Numbered from the stretch's first letter, positions 1-9,359 are shown. The stretch: DNA of 64,000 bases from Pseudooceanicola onchidii (GCF_004959925.1 NZ_SPUW01000003.1:310001-374000), one strand, 5' to 3'. Notes: generated by a model not told the origin, from the sequence alone. A program made the numbers and translations.

Positions 1-1
1 A

Positions 2-934
2 CATAGCGAAAAGCTTGTCTACCAGTATCTGCCGTCCCGCTACGGCATGAACCCGCGCGATCTGCGTCGCGCCGACGCGATCGAGATCGTCGTGGGGCAG
101 GGCGCGAAGCCCGGTGGCGGCGGCATGCTGCTGGGGCAGAAGATCACCGACCGGGTCGCGGGAATGCGTGACCTGCCCGTGGGCATCGACCAGCGCTCGG
201 CCTGCCGTCACCCGGACTGGACCGGCCCCGACGACATGGAGATCAAGATCCTCGAGTTGCGTGAAATCACCGGCTGGCAGGTCCCGATCTACGTCAAGGT
301 CGGCGGCGCGCGTCCCTACTACGACACGGCGCTGGCGGTGAAGGCCGGGGCAGATGTCGTGGTGCTGGACGGAATGCAGGGCGGCACGGCGGCGACGCAG
401 GATGTCTTCATCGAACACGTCGGCCAGCCGACGCTGGCCTGTATCCGCCCCGCCGTGCAGGCGCTGCAGGACCTGGGCCTGCACCGCGAGGTGCAGCTGG
501 TCGTCTCGGGTGGCATCCGCACGGGCGCGGATGTGGCCAAGGCGCTGGCGCTTGGGGCCGATGCAGTGTCCATCGGCACCGCCGCCCTGATCGCGCTTGG
601 TGACAACGACCCGAAGTGGGAGGCCGAGTACAACGCCCTCGGGACGACCCATGGGGCCTATGACGACTGGCACGAAGGCCGCGACCCGGCCGGCATCACC
701 ACGCAGGATCCCGAACTGGCCAAGCGCCTCGATCCCGAGGCCGCGGGGCGGCGGCTGCGCAACTACCTCAACGTGATGACGCTGGAATGCCAGACCATCG
801 CGCGCGCCTGCGGCAAGAGCCATGTGCACAATTTGGAACCAGAAGACCTCTGCGCGCTGACGATGGAGGCCGCCGCCATGGCCAAGGTGCCCCTGGCCGG
901 AACAGACTGGTGGCCGGGAAAACCGCAGATCTGA
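2..934 (+). CDS. glxD: FMN-binding glutamate synthase-like subunit (GlxD/MgsC type), 5' truncated
   Basis: The reading frame is open from the first bases of the window, so the gene begins upstream; about 310 C-terminal residues are visible. The sequence is the FMN/Fe-S barrel of glutamate synthase: a GQGAKPGGGGMLLG stretch, a TGWQVPIYVKVGG strand, ADVVVLDGMQGGTAA, and the phosphate-binding VSGGIRTGADVAKALALGADAVSIGTA. It ends about 100 bases before a type III glutamine synthetase, the arrangement of rhizobial glxBCD-glnT and of methylotrophic mgsABC-gmaS clusters. It is therefore either an orphan glutamate synthase-like subunit or the large subunit of N-methylglutamate synthase. The genes upstream of the window would decide. 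The family is certain, the exact substrate is not. Confidence 0.85.
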   Translation, partial: HSEKLVYQYLPSRYGMNPRDLRRADAIEIVVGQGAKPGGGGMLLGQKITDRVAGMRDLPVGIDQRSACRHPDWTGPDDMEIKILELREITGWQVPIYVKVGGARPYYDTALAVKAGADVVVLDGMQGGTAATQDVFIEHVGQPTLACIRPAVQALQDLGLHREVQLVVSGGIRTGADVAKALALGADAVSIGTAALIALGDNDPKWEAEYNALGTTHGAYDDWHEGRDPAGITTQDPELAKRLDPEAAGRRLRNYLNVMTLECQTIARACGKSHVHNLEPEDLCALTMEAAAMAKVPLAGTDWWPGKPQI

Positions 935-952
935 GACAAACGCCGCCCCCCG

Positions 953-1007
953 GCTTCTTCTGGTCGGAAATACCTCGGGGGGCGCCGAAGGCGCGGGGCA
1001 GAGCCCC
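953..1007 (-). repeat. Dispersed intergenic element, copy 1
   Basis: This element starts 18 bases after the glutamate synthase-like stop codon. Read on the minus strand it has a self-complementary GGGGCTCTGCCCC, then CCCCGAGGTATTT, then GACCAGAAGAAGC. The same modules recur at 28466 and 39189, and partly at 38151. It lies between two genes that look co-transcribed, so it may act as a processing or attenuation element rather than a full stop. Confidence 0.75.
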
Positions 1008-1036
1008 ACTGCACGGATAGGACAGGACGAGGACAG

Positions 1037-2341
1037 ATGAGCAAGCTTGCCAAATTTGCCGAGAAGAACGGCGTGAAGTACTTCATGGTTTCCTACACCG
1101 ATCTTTTCGGGGCGCAGCGGGCCAAGCTGGTGCCGGCGCAGGCCATCGCGGGGATGGAGGCCGACGGCGCGGGCTTTGCGGGCTTTGCCTCCTGGCTCGA
1201 CATGTCGCCGGCCAATGCCGATCTGCTGGCGGTCCCCGATCCGGATGCGGTGATCCAGCTGCCCTGGAAGCCGGACGTTGCCTGGGTGCCGACCGTGGGC
1301 GTCATGGACGGCCAGCCGGTCGACCAGATGCCGCGCGGCGTGCTCAAGGCGCTGGTCGCCAGGGCCGCCGAACAGGGGCTGCGCGTCAAGACCGGCATCG
1401 AGGCCGAGTTCTTTCTGCTGACGCCCGAAGGTGACGCGATCTCCGACCCGGCCGATACGGCCGAGAAACCCTGTTACGACCAGCAGGCCGTGATGCGCCG
1501 CTATGACGTGATCGCCGAGATCTGCGATTACATGCTGCAGCTGGGCTGGGGCCCCTATCAGAACGACCACGAAGACGCGAACGGCCAGTTCGAGATGAAC
1601 TGGGATTTCGACGACGCCCTGGTCACGGCCGACCGGCATTCGTTCTTCAAGTTCATGGTGAAATCCGTCGCCGAAAAGCACGGGCTGCGGGCGACCTTCA
1701 TGCCCAAGCCGATCGAGGGGCTGACGGGCAATGGCTGCCACGCCCATATCTCGGTCTGGGACCTGAAGGGCAAGACCAACGTCTTTGCCGACGCCAGCGA
1801 TCCGAACGGGTTGTCGAAGAAGGGCATGCAGTTTCTGGGCGGCATCATGGCGCACGCCAAGGCGATGACGGTCATCACCAATCCGGTCGTCAACAGCTAC
1901 AAGCGGATCAACGCGCCGGTCACGGCCTCGGGCGCGACCTGGGCGCCGAACACGGTCACCTGGTCGGGCAACAACCGCACCCACATGGTGCGCGTTCCGG
2001 GACCGGGGCGGTTCGAACTGCGCCTGCCGGACGGGGCCACCAACCCCTACCTGTTGCAGGCGGCGATCATCGCGGCGGGGCTGGCGGGGATCGAGGCCAA
2101 GGCCGATCCCGGCGCACGGCTCGACATCAACATGTACACCGACGGGCACAGCGTCACCGATGCGCCGCGCCTGCCGCTGAACCTGTTGGACGCGGTGCGC
2201 GAATTCGACGGCGACGCGGTGTTGAAGGCGATGATGGGCGAGGCATTCTCGGCCGCCTACATCAAGCTCAAGCTTCAGGAATGGCAAAGCTTCCTCGGGC
2301 ATTTCTCGGAATGGGAACGGCGCACGACGCTTGATGTCTGA
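1037..2341 (+). CDS. glnT: Type III glutamine synthetase / gamma-glutamylmethylamide synthetase
   Basis: A 434-residue glutamine synthetase-fold ligase. Visible motifs are the N-terminal KYFMVSYTDLFGAQRAKLV, the metal-binding GIEAEFFLL, the ATP/glutamate loop EGLTGNGCHAHIS, and RVPGPGRFELRLPDGATNPYL. Length and N-terminus match the GlnT/GmaS branch rather than GlnA (about 470 residues). ATG at 1037 follows an AGGACGAGGACAG purine-rich stretch. It makes glutamine from glutamate and ammonia or, if GmaS, gamma-glutamylmethylamide from methylamine. The upstream GlxD/MgsC gene fits both. No mgdABCD genes follow downstream, so methylamine use is not demonstrated. The symbol glnT is a conservative choice. 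Confidence 0.8.
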   Translation: MSKLAKFAEKNGVKYFMVSYTDLFGAQRAKLVPAQAIAGMEADGAGFAGFASWLDMSPANADLLAVPDPDAVIQLPWKPDVAWVPTVGVMDGQPVDQMPRGVLKALVARAAEQGLRVKTGIEAEFFLLTPEGDAISDPADTAEKPCYDQQAVMRRYDVIAEICDYMLQLGWGPYQNDHEDANGQFEMNWDFDDALVTADRHSFFKFMVKSVAEKHGLRATFMPKPIEGLTGNGCHAHISVWDLKGKTNVFADASDPNGLSKKGMQFLGGIMAHAKAMTVITNPVVNSYKRINAPVTASGATWAPNTVTWSGNNRTHMVRVPGPGRFELRLPDGATNPYLLQAAIIAAGLAGIEAKADPGARLDINMYTDGHSVTDAPRLPLNLLDAVREFDGDAVLKAMMGEAFSAAYIKLKLQEWQSFLGHFSEWERRTTLDV

Positions 2342-2442
2342 TCCGGTGCGGTTTTGATGGAACCGGCGCGCCCTGTCGCGCGCTGATCCATGCACCCAGG
2401 CGCGGCATCATCCTTCGCCAGTGCCGCGAGGAGGACACCCGC

Positions 2443-2859
2443 ATGAGCCAGCAGACCATCACCATCGACACCATCGTCGACGTCCCGTCGGAAATCGCCT
2501 GGGACCGCTTTACCGAGCCGGGGCATATCACGCAGTGGAACTTCGCCTCGGATGACTGGCAGTGCCCGCGCGCCGAGAATGACCTGCGCGTCGGTGGCAC
2601 CTACACTGCGCGGATGGAGGCGAAGGACGGCAGCTTCGGCTTCGATTTCACGGCGGTCTACGACGACGTGCAACCGCTGCGCAGGCTGTCCTACGTGATG
2701 GAGGACGGCCGCCGCGTCGTGACCACCTTCACGCCCGAAGGCCTTGCCACGCGGGTCACGACGACGTTCGACGCCGAAAGCGAGAATGATGTCGAGATGC
2801 AGAGGGCGGGCTGGCAGGCGATCCTGGACAGCTACCGCCGCCATGTCGAAGGCGGTTGA
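2443..2859 (+). CDS. SRPBCC (START/AHSA1-like) domain protein
   Basis: A 138-residue single-domain protein of the SRPBCC superfamily, in the activator-of-Hsp90-ATPase-like branch. The start (TITIDTIVDVPSEIAWDRFTEP) and the pattern of a WNFASDDWQCP helix followed by strands ending in TRVTTTFDAESENDVEMQRAGWQAIL are characteristic. Such proteins form a hydrophobic ligand cavity; no substrate can be predicted. ATG at 2443 follows a GAGGAGGACACCCGC ribosome binding site. It is transcribed away from glnT with a 100-base gap and is convergent with the cytochrome c gene. Confidence 0.8.
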   Translation: MSQQTITIDTIVDVPSEIAWDRFTEPGHITQWNFASDDWQCPRAENDLRVGGTYTARMEAKDGSFGFDFTAVYDDVQPLRRLSYVMEDGRRVVTTFTPEGLATRVTTTFDAESENDVEMQRAGWQAILDSYRRHVEGG

Positions 2860-2885
2860 CCCACCACTTTGAACCAAACTGCGTC

Positions 2886-2911
2886 GGCCGGGTGCAAGCA
2901 CCCGCCCGGCG
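2886..2911. terminator. GC-rich hairpin between convergent genes
   Basis: A near-perfect palindrome, GGGTGCAAGCACCC at 2890-2903, is flanked by GC-rich sequence that can lengthen the stem. It sits between the SRPBCC gene and the convergent cytochrome gene. It has no clear U tract, so it is only a probable shared terminator. Confidence 0.35.
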
Positions 2912-2942
2912 CGGCGACATGGTCACGGCGTGAAGGCCGCCG

Positions 2943-3353
2943 TTATTCGCTGAAGGTGGCCAGATAGGCCGCCACGTCGGCGGTGTTCTTCTTGAGCTTG
3001 AAGGTCATCTTCGACTTCGCGCCCTTGTCGTCCAGCGTGTCCTGCAGGAAGGCCTTGGGGTCTTCGATGTAGGTCGCCAGGCTGGCTTCGTCCCAGACCA
3101 CGCCCGCATCGCCCGCCGCGACCAGATCGGCGCCATAGCTGAACCCTTCGGCGGTGCCTGCGGTGCGGCCGATCACGCCATAAAGGTTCGGGCCGGTCTT
3201 GCCGCCTTTGACGATGGTTTCATCCGCCGACTCGATGGCGTGGCAGGATTTGCATTTGCGAAACTCTTTCTCGCCGGTCGCGACGTCCCCTTCGGCGTAG
3301 GCCGGGGCGGCGATGGCAGAGATGGTGGCGATGATCGACAGGGTCCGGATCAT
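2943..3353 (-). CDS. Small periplasmic c-type cytochrome
   Basis: A 136-residue class I cytochrome c. A signal peptide (residues 1-20, hydrophobic, ending APAYA) precedes the haem site CKSCH at about residue 34. A GPNLYGVIGR segment follows, and a late KSKMTF gives the likely axial methionine. The size fits cytochrome c2/c551-like carriers moving electrons between periplasmic complexes. The ATG at 3353 places the signal peptide exactly at the N-terminus. The longer upstream open frame runs into the lipB gene and is rejected. Partner enzymes are not evident nearby. Confidence 0.88.
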   Translation of the reverse strand: MIRTLSIIATISAIAAPAYAEGDVATGEKEFRKCKSCHAIESADETIVKGGKTGPNLYGVIGRTAGTAEGFSYGADLVAAGDAGVVWDEASLATYIEDPKAFLQDTLDDKGAKSKMTFKLKKNTADVAAYLATFSE

Positions 3354-3447
3354 GGGGCTTCCTCTTTGGCTGCGCGTTCCGCCCATAAATAGGGCAAGGT
3401 GGGGGTCTTCGACAGGGTGAACGTGCCGCCGTTTTGTCGCAGGGGCG

Positions 3448-4113
3448 TCAGGCGCCGCTGTCGGGATCGGGGAAGGCGCGCGGAAACTGCCGGGCAAGTG
3501 CCACGTCCAGATCGTCCATCGTGACCGGCAGTCCAAGATCGACAAGGCTGGTCACGCCGTGTCCGGTAATGCCGCAGGGCACAATGCCGTTGAAATGGTC
3601 CAGCTCGGGATCGACATTGATCGATATGCCATGAAAGCTCACCCATTTACGCAGGCGAATTCCAATGGCCGCAATCTTGTCTTCTCGCGGCGATCCATCT
3701 GGAAGGGCAGGCTTTTCCGGGCGCGCCACCCAGACCCCGACTCGGCCGTCGCGAATTTCGCCGCGAATGTTGAAGTCGTCCAGCGTGGCGATCACCCAGT
3801 GTTCCAACTGCTGAACGAACTTGCGCACATCGCGGCCGCGTCGATTGAGATCAAGCATGACATAGACGACGCGCTGGCCGGGACCATGATAGGTGTACTG
3901 CCCGCCGCGCCGGGTGTCGTGCACCGGGAAGCGGTCGGGGTCGGTCAGATCCTCGGGCCGGGCCGAGGTGCCTGCGGTGTAAAGGGGAGGGTGCTCGACC
4001 AGCCAGACAAGCTCTTCGGCCTCGCCGGCGGCGATCCGGTTGGCACGATCTTCCATCAGGGCGACGGCGTCGTCATAGGCGGTCAGGCCGGACGAGATGA
4101 TCCATTCGGGCAT
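3448..4113 (-). CDS. lipB: Lipoyl(octanoyl) transferase LipB
   Basis: A 221-residue octanoyl-ACP:protein transferase, the first step of protein lipoylation, cytoplasmic. The [20 protein letters not shown] signature, the conserved lysine in [15 protein letters not shown], and the catalytic cysteine in [15 protein letters not shown] are all present. The start chosen, MPEWIISSG at 4113, matches the usual N-terminus; the 20 extra residues upstream do not look conserved. No lipA lies next to it, as is common in this group. Confidence 0.93.
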   Translation of the reverse strand: MPEWIISSGLTAYDDAVALMEDRANRIAAGEAEELVWLVEHPPLYTAGTSARPEDLTDPDRFPVHDTRRGGQYTYHGPGQRVVYVMLDLNRRGRDVRKFVQQLEHWVIATLDDFNIRGEIRDGRVGVWVARPEKPALPDGSPREDKIAAIGIRLRKWVSFHGISINVDPELDHFNGIVPCGITGHGVTSLVDLGLPVTMDDLDVALARQFPRAFPDPDSGA

Positions 4114-4282
4114 GGCGTTGAAACCCTTCGAAAATCCTTCCGCGTCTTTAGGACGGGGCGCGACCGGGCGCAACAGGTCAGGAAAACCAGACCCTGTTCA
4201 TTGCAAAAACCATTTCGTGAATCGCAATGGCCGGGTCTAATCTGGCGTCAGTAATTATTTTTTGGATCCGAGGAGATTTAAG

Positions 4283-5929
4283 ATGAAGGCCAGACGTGTT
4301 TCCACCCTGCTTGCGGCAACGATGCTGGTGACCACTCCGGTCGCTGCCATGGCAGATAACCTGGGCGCCGCAATTGTCGGCGGTATCATTGGCGGCGCGA
4401 TCATGAATTCGCAAAAGCCGCGCCAGAAGGTCTATGTGCAGCGCAAGTCCTCGGGTGTCAGCAGCGCGACGCGGGCGCAGAACCGCGAAGTGCAGACCTC
4501 GCTGAATTATTTCGGCTTCAATGCCGGTGGCGCCGATGGCGTGCTGGGCGGTCGGTCGCGGGCCGCGATTTCGCAGTACCAGGCGTTCCTGGGCTATCCG
4601 GCCACCGGGCACCTGACCGAATACGAACGCACCTTCCTTGTCAGCTCGTACAACCGTGCGCAGCTGGGCGGGCCTGACGTCATCAAGGCCATGCAGCGCA
4701 ATCCGCAGGGCGTGAAGGGCTTGCTGGCGGTGTGGCAGAAGGAACAGATGGGCGGCGCGGGCCGTCAGTATGCGGGCCACGGCGGCATGGGCTATGCCGG
4801 CCTGCCGATGGAGGTCTCGGACGCGGTGGACGAGATCGCCGAAAGCTCTGAACCCTCGCCGGAACAGCTGCTGCAGCGCGCTGGCTTCATCCAGACGGCC
4901 GACCTGAACCAGGACGGCAAGAACGACTATGTCATCGACACATCCGTCACGGGCTCGTCCTTCTGGTGTGGCCAGACGCAGTGCACCACGTTGCTGTTCG
5001 CCTCGACCGCCGATGGCTATCAGCGCAAGCAGTTCATGTACCAGCTGAACGACACCCGGTCGAACCACATCACCACGGCCGCTTTTGAATGCGACTACAC
5101 GGGCTGCAAGATGAACGACCCGATGATGGCCGCAGCACAGGCCCCGGTGACGGCTCCCGCCACCGCTCCGGCCGCTGCGGCGGATGCGCCTGTCATGGCC
5201 TCGGCCGGGGCGGCCCCGGGCCTGTCGGCGATCCCGATGTTCGGCGCGGCCCCCAAGGCGCAGACCTCGCTGGCCAGCTACTGCAGCAAGGTCAACGTGC
5301 TGACCAACTCCAACGGCGGCTATGTCACCGTCTCGACGATGAGCGATCCTGGCATGGCGCTGAACGAACAGCTGTGCCTGACCCGGACCTACGCCATCGC
5401 GCGTGGCGAAGAGATGATGAAGCAGGTTGCCGGCATGACGGTCGAACAGGTGGATGCCCAGTGCGACGCCTTCGGTCCGGCCCTGGCACCCTATGTCGCC
5501 GCGCTTGAAACCGGGTCCCCGGCCGAGGTCGCGCCGATGGTCCAGAAGTTCGCCCTGTCGGCCAACATGTCGATCGAACAGCTGCAGTCGACCGGCGCGA
5601 TCTGCCTCTATTCCGGCTACCGTCGTGACAAGCAGGACGTGGCGCTTGGCTCGGCCCTGCTGCTGGTGGGCGCAGGCCAGACGCCCTATGCGGAAACCGT
5701 CGGTCACCATATGACCCAGGGCTTCGGCACGACGGCGAACGCGGACAAGGCCAAGGGCTGGTACGACATGGCGATCTCGGCGCTCGACAATGGCGCGGCG
5801 CCGGTCTTCGCCCCGGGCCAGGCCGACCGCGTCGATGTGCTGAAGGCGGCCCTGTCGGGTGGATCTGAGGCCCAGCCGATGGCCAGCCCGCAGCCGGCGG
5901 CCCTGCCGACGTTCCAACTGAAGCAGTAA
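4283..5929 (+). CDS. Secreted peptidoglycan-binding-domain protein of unknown role
   Basis: A 548-residue exported protein. Residues 1-25 form a signal peptide ending near AAMA. A Gly/Ile-rich hydrophobic stretch (AAIVGGIIGGAIM) follows, then a PG_binding_1-like three-helix unit at about residues 65-110 (VQTSLNYFGFNAGGADGVLGGRSRAAISQYQ cut in two: VQTSLNYFGF and DGVLGGRSRAAISQYQ). At about residue 212 a DLNQDGKND motif resembles an EF-hand or FG-GAP calcium loop. An Ala/Pro-rich linker leads to a helical C-terminal region with four or so cysteines. ATG at 4283 is preceded by GAGGAGATTTAAG. It ends in a strong terminator, so it is monocistronic. The function is unknown; cell-wall or surface association is inferred. 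Confidence 0.75.
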   Translation: MKARRVSTLLAATMLVTTPVAAMADNLGAAIVGGIIGGAIMNSQKPRQKVYVQRKSSGVSSATRAQNREVQTSLNYFGFNAGGADGVLGGRSRAAISQYQAFLGYPATGHLTEYERTFLVSSYNRAQLGGPDVIKAMQRNPQGVKGLLAVWQKEQMGGAGRQYAGHGGMGYAGLPMEVSDAVDEIAESSEPSPEQLLQRAGFIQTADLNQDGKNDYVIDTSVTGSSFWCGQTQCTTLLFASTADGYQRKQFMYQLNDTRSNHITTAAFECDYTGCKMNDPMMAAAQAPVTAPATAPAAAADAPVMASAGAAPGLSAIPMFGAAPKAQTSLASYCSKVNVLTNSNGGYVTVSTMSDPGMALNEQLCLTRTYAIARGEEMMKQVAGMTVEQVDAQCDAFGPALAPYVAALETGSPAEVAPMVQKFALSANMSIEQLQSTGAICLYSGYRRDKQDVALGSALLLVGAGQTPYAETVGHHMTQGFGTTANADKAKGWYDMAISALDNGAAPVFAPGQADRVDVLKAALSGGSEAQPMASPQPAALPTFQLKQ

Positions 5930-5952
5930 GCCTGATCCCCTGATCAGGTCGA

Positions 5953-5984
5953 CCCGTGGCGCAGCCTCTGCGCCACGGGTTTTT
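5953..5984 (+). terminator. Rho-independent terminator
   Basis: A perfect 12-bp stem, CCCGTGGCGCAG with its complement, has a 3-base loop and is followed by five T residues. It lies 23 bases after the stop of the peptidoglycan-binding protein gene. Confidence 0.92.
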
Positions 5985-6136
5985 CGTTGCCGTGGTCCGG
6001 TCAGGATGCCGGTGTCGGGGCGTCGTCTTCGTTTGGTCTTCGTGCGGCCTTCGGCCTTGCGACATCGGGCAGGGGGGCGGTCGATCCGCCCGCCAATCGG
6101 GGTCGGAAACTTTTACGGAAAAACGCAATTTCCCCC

Positions 6137-6165
6137 TTCACATCCCATTTGAACCGGGCTATTCC
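6137..6165 (+). promoter_or_regulatory. Sigma70-type promoter for tRNA-Leu
   Basis: TTCACA at 6137, a 17-base spacer and TATTCC at 6160 would start transcription about 17 bases before the mature tRNA 5' end. The spacing is ideal. The same -35 hexamer appears upstream of the arginine leader. Confidence 0.6.
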
Positions 6166-6188
6166 CCGCGCCACCAAGTCAAGACAGT

Positions 6189-6275
6189 GCGGTCGTGGCG
6201 GAATTGGTAGACGCGCAGCGTTGAGGTCGCTGTTCCTTAACCGGAGTGGAAGTTCGAGTCTTCTCGACCGCACCA
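6189..6275 (+). tRNA. tRNA-Leu (anticodon GAG)
   Basis: The 87-base cloverleaf has a 7-bp acceptor stem GCGGTCG/CGACCGC, the discriminator A and an encoded CCA. The anticodon stem CAGCG/CGCTG encloses the loop TTGAGGT, giving anticodon GAG, which reads CUC and CUU. A long class II variable arm and a GTTCGAGTC T-loop are present, as expected for leucine tRNA. Confidence 0.97.
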
Positions 6276-6278
6276 TCA

Positions 6279-6304
6279 CACTTTCCAAGGAAAGTGACTT
6301 TTCC
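6279..6304 (+). terminator. Terminator of tRNA-Leu
   Basis: A short stem, CACTTTCC pairing with GGAAAGTG, starts 4 bases after the CCA end and is followed by ACTTTT. It also faces the convergent protease gene. Confidence 0.65.
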
Positions 6305-6353
6305 CGACATTCGGACGCTGATCACCTGGGCATCCTGCCGTTCGGGCTGTGAA

Positions 6354-7787
6354 TCACCGACACTCGATGAAGACCGTATAGGCCTTGGCCTGCTCTGCCA
6401 GATCTTCGGGCGCGATCCCCGGTCCGGCGTCAGCCAAGGTTGGGTCAATGCCGTTCTGGGACATGAACAGTTTCGCCAATTCGCCCCGCACGGCGTAGTT
6501 GACGTTCTGTGGCAGGTCGCCAAGAGCCGCCGCGACTTTCACCGCGTCCAGCTTGGCCACCACGACACCCACGACAGTCCCGTCCGACGACAGGAGGGGG
6601 CCACCGGAATTGCCGCTCTGAACCGGCGCGGAAATCTGCATCCGTACTGAATTGTTGTCGAAGCCTTTCATGGCCGACACGGCGCCGCGTGTGACGTTTA
6701 GGCCGCCCAGCACGCCGCCATAGGGGAAGCCGACCGCGGTGACATCGCTGTTGAGGCGCGCAGGACGCGCCGCAAAACTGGCATGAGGCTGAGCACCGGT
6801 TCCGGGGCGATGCAGGATCGCCAAGTCAAAGATGTCCGAGGTATCGACCAGACTTGCCGGTTCTCCGTCGACGGTGATGTTGGTGCACCCGTCTATGACA
6901 TGGGCGTTGGTCATGACGTGCCCGCGCGCAGAAACGAAAAATCCCGACCCCGTACTGCCCTCGCCATCCTTGTCGGGCGGCGGGGCGGCGACGGTTTGAC
7001 CCTCGGACGGACCGGCATCGGGTGCGTTTGCAATGGCCAGTGCCTCGCGGATGATCAGGTCGAGCCGACCGCCCTGCGTGATGGTCATGCGCGCGCTGCG
7101 TCCGGTTGCGATGCTGGCCACCACGGCGTTCAGGATGTTCTTGTCCTTGCGCGAAGCCGACACCATGATCGTCGACCAAAGACCGTCAACGCGGTTCGTG
7201 CGGGTGTATAGCGTGGTGCCATCCGGTTTCGTGACCGAAGACACGGCCAGATGTGATTTGCGAACGACGTAAGGTTTTGTCCCGGAGGCGCGCTGCTTCA
7301 GGGTGAAGTCATGAATATTGTTTGCGGTCGCCGTGGCGTGGCGCCCGTAGGACACGGAAAGCGAGCTTCCGCGATGCCGGAAGTTGACGAAATTGTCGCT
7401 TGGCGGATCCACAACCAGGGCCTTTTCCGGCACCAGGATCGACATTCCGAGGCCAGAGAGAAACCGTATGTCCCAGCCGTCATTGGAATGGCGGTCAATA
7501 TAGCGGAATGCCAGCAACGCCATATGCCAGTCCTCGGATCGTGTTCCGAACTCTCGCATGGCATAGGAGTCCATGGCACGTTGGCTCATGCCGCCCCAGG
7601 CTCCGTCGATGAGACCGTTGTAGACACCTTCGAACGCCAGGGCGAGTTGCAGCAGACGTTTGTCGTCATGCGTCAGATATCGTGCGTCGAATTCCCGGAA
7701 CAGGTGGTCGTAGGATTGCGCCGATGACGGAACGGGCTGAATTGCCGTGAAAATTGCGCAAATGAATGCGGCGATGAAACGTTTCAT
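6354..7787 (-). CDS. Secreted trypsin-like serine protease (S1/DegP type, no PDZ seen)
   Basis: A 477-residue exported protein. Residues 1-23 form a signal peptide ending SSAQ. An N-terminal LQLALAFEGVYNGLIDGAWG segment resembles a peptidoglycan-binding repeat. The C-terminal third is a trypsin fold with the triad in TNAHVIDGC (His), DIFDLAIL (Asp) and QSGNSGGPLL (Ser). No PDZ domain follows; the protein ends soon after the catalytic domain. The start at 7787 (MKRFIAAF) is chosen for the signal peptide. It is transcribed alone toward the tRNA. Similar two-part proteins are common in Rhodobacteraceae; the substrate is unknown. Confidence 0.82.
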   Translation of the reverse strand: MKRFIAAFICAIFTAIQPVPSSAQSYDHLFREFDARYLTHDDKRLLQLALAFEGVYNGLIDGAWGGMSQRAMDSYAMREFGTRSEDWHMALLAFRYIDRHSNDGWDIRFLSGLGMSILVPEKALVVDPPSDNFVNFRHRGSSLSVSYGRHATATANNIHDFTLKQRASGTKPYVVRKSHLAVSSVTKPDGTTLYTRTNRVDGLWSTIMVSASRKDKNILNAVVASIATGRSARMTITQGGRLDLIIREALAIANAPDAGPSEGQTVAAPPPDKDGEGSTGSGFFVSARGHVMTNAHVIDGCTNITVDGEPASLVDTSDIFDLAILHRPGTGAQPHASFAARPARLNSDVTAVGFPYGGVLGGLNVTRGAVSAMKGFDNNSVRMQISAPVQSGNSGGPLLSSDGTVVGVVVAKLDAVKVAAALGDLPQNVNYAVRGELAKLFMSQNGIDPTLADAGPGIAPEDLAEQAKAYTVFIECR

Positions 7788-7887
7788 GGTGACCTCGTCC
7801 AATACGGCCATTTTGACACGGCCGATTTATTGAACAAGGAAAAGGTGCTGAATTGATGTCGGTCCGGCGTCAGCCACGTGTCACGGT

Positions 7888-9249
7888 CTAGCCGATCGCG
7901 GGCTGGCCTAGGGCGGGCATGATCGTGTCCGACTGGCGTGCGGGAACCATGTCCTCTCGGCGGGTCGCGCAGGGCAGGTACAGGCGTACGCGGGTGCCTG
8001 CGGGCGAGGTTTCGATCATCATGCCGCCGCCCGACTGGCGCGCGAAGCCTTCGACCATCGACAGGCCCAGGCCCGATCCTTCGCCGATGGCCTTGGTCGT
8101 GAAGAAGGGTTCGGTCACGCGGCGCAGCACGTCCCTAGGGATGCCGGGGCCGTTGTCCTGGATGGTGATGCAGACGTAGCGGCCCGGTGCGATCGTGGCG
8201 CCGTCGAGCATCGGGGTCGGTTCGGGCAACTCGCAGGGGGTTGCGCGGACCTCGAGCAGGCCGGAGCCGCCAAGCGCGTCGCGGGCGTTGACGATCAGGT
8301 TGATCATGGCGGTGATCAACTGGTTCTGGTCGACTCGGACGCGCATGCGGTCACAGGGTTCGGTGAAGACAAGGTTGATGGAACTGGGCAGCAGGCGCCG
8401 CGACAGGGTCGTGACCTGGTCAAAGATCAGCTGCACCGAATGTTCGGCGACGGTCAGCGTGGACTTGCGGGAATAGGCCAGCAGCTGCCGGACAAGGGTC
8501 GCGGCGCGTTCGGCGGCGTTGTGGGCGTCGCGGACGAATTGTTCACGCTCGTCCGGATCGTCGACCACCTGGTAGAGCTCGAGGTTGCCGGTCACGGCGG
8601 TCAGGATGTTGTTGAAATCATGGGCCACGCCCCCGGCAAGCTGCCCGACGGCCTCCATCTTCTGGGCCTGGATGGACCGGATCGATGCGGCCTCGGCCTC
8701 GATCCGCTGCTTGCGGTGATCGAGGATGGTGCGGCTGAAATAGGCGATCAGTGCGAAGCCGGCAAAGCCCATGACCATTTGGGCCCCGGCGCTGGCGACA
8801 TCGTGCAGGTTGGTCAGCACCACATAGCTGACGGCAAGGGCGACCATCACGATCTCTCCGATCACCATCCATTTCATGCGGTCGGATCGATGGATCAGGA
8901 AGACCAGAAGCGCGCCGGTCGCGGCGGTTCCGGAAATACGCAGCGCCACGTCTTCCTGCGCGATCAGCCAGGCGGGCAGCCAGATGAACGATGACAGCAT
9001 CACAAGACCCATGGCCCCGGCCTGTCGCGTGTCATGGGCCGTGCAATCCTGCGGGCGGGTGCGCAGGGTGATGAAGAAGGCGGCGTGAGCGACCAGGAAA
9101 CACAGGCACCACACCAGGGCGACGATCGTGCCGGTGTAGTTGAAGTGGATCACGGCGCCGGTCGCGACCAGAAGCATCCGGCAGGCGAATTCGAACTTGT
9201 CGCCATATTCCAGCGCGTAAAGGCGGTCGATCTCTTTCCTGTGATCCAC
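7888..9249 (-). CDS. Membrane sensor histidine kinase (orphan)
   Basis: A 453-residue kinase. The N-terminal 175 residues hold about six membrane segments (for example [19 protein letters not shown] and [15 protein letters not shown]) and no recognisable periplasmic sensor domain. After a coiled linker, the dimerisation box [10 protein letters not shown] places the phospho-acceptor at His210. The ATPase has the N box ([10 protein letters not shown]), DNGPGIP and [14 protein letters not shown]. The HDFNNIL type often works in phosphorelays. No response regulator gene is adjacent; the nearest is at 30397. The ligand is unknown. Confidence 0.87.
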   Translation of the reverse strand: MDHRKEIDRLYALEYGDKFEFACRMLLVATGAVIHFNYTGTIVALVWCLCFLVAHAAFFITLRTRPQDCTAHDTRQAGAMGLVMLSSFIWLPAWLIAQEDVALRISGTAATGALLVFLIHRSDRMKWMVIGEIVMVALAVSYVVLTNLHDVASAGAQMVMGFAGFALIAYFSRTILDHRKQRIEAEAASIRSIQAQKMEAVGQLAGGVAHDFNNILTAVTGNLELYQVVDDPDEREQFVRDAHNAAERAATLVRQLLAYSRKSTLTVAEHSVQLIFDQVTTLSRRLLPSSINLVFTEPCDRMRVRVDQNQLITAMINLIVNARDALGGSGLLEVRATPCELPEPTPMLDGATIAPGRYVCITIQDNGPGIPRDVLRRVTEPFFTTKAIGEGSGLGLSMVEGFARQSGGGMMIETSPAGTRVRLYLPCATRREDMVPARQSDTIMPALGQPAIG

Positions 9250-9359
9250 GGGCGGCCCTTTCCCAACAGTCGTCCCTGCCCACAGTTCTTGCGGTATACA
9301 GGTCAGGTGGCGTCGGGTTTACGAAAGGAATCGGGCCAAAATGTGAAGGGTTGGCAGAC

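Noticed and set aside
2890-2903. A further REP copy (GGGTGCAAGCACCC)
   Set aside because: It shares only the central TGCAAGCA with the REP arms and lacks the GCGTGC and CTACG parts; it is better read as a hairpin between convergent genes.
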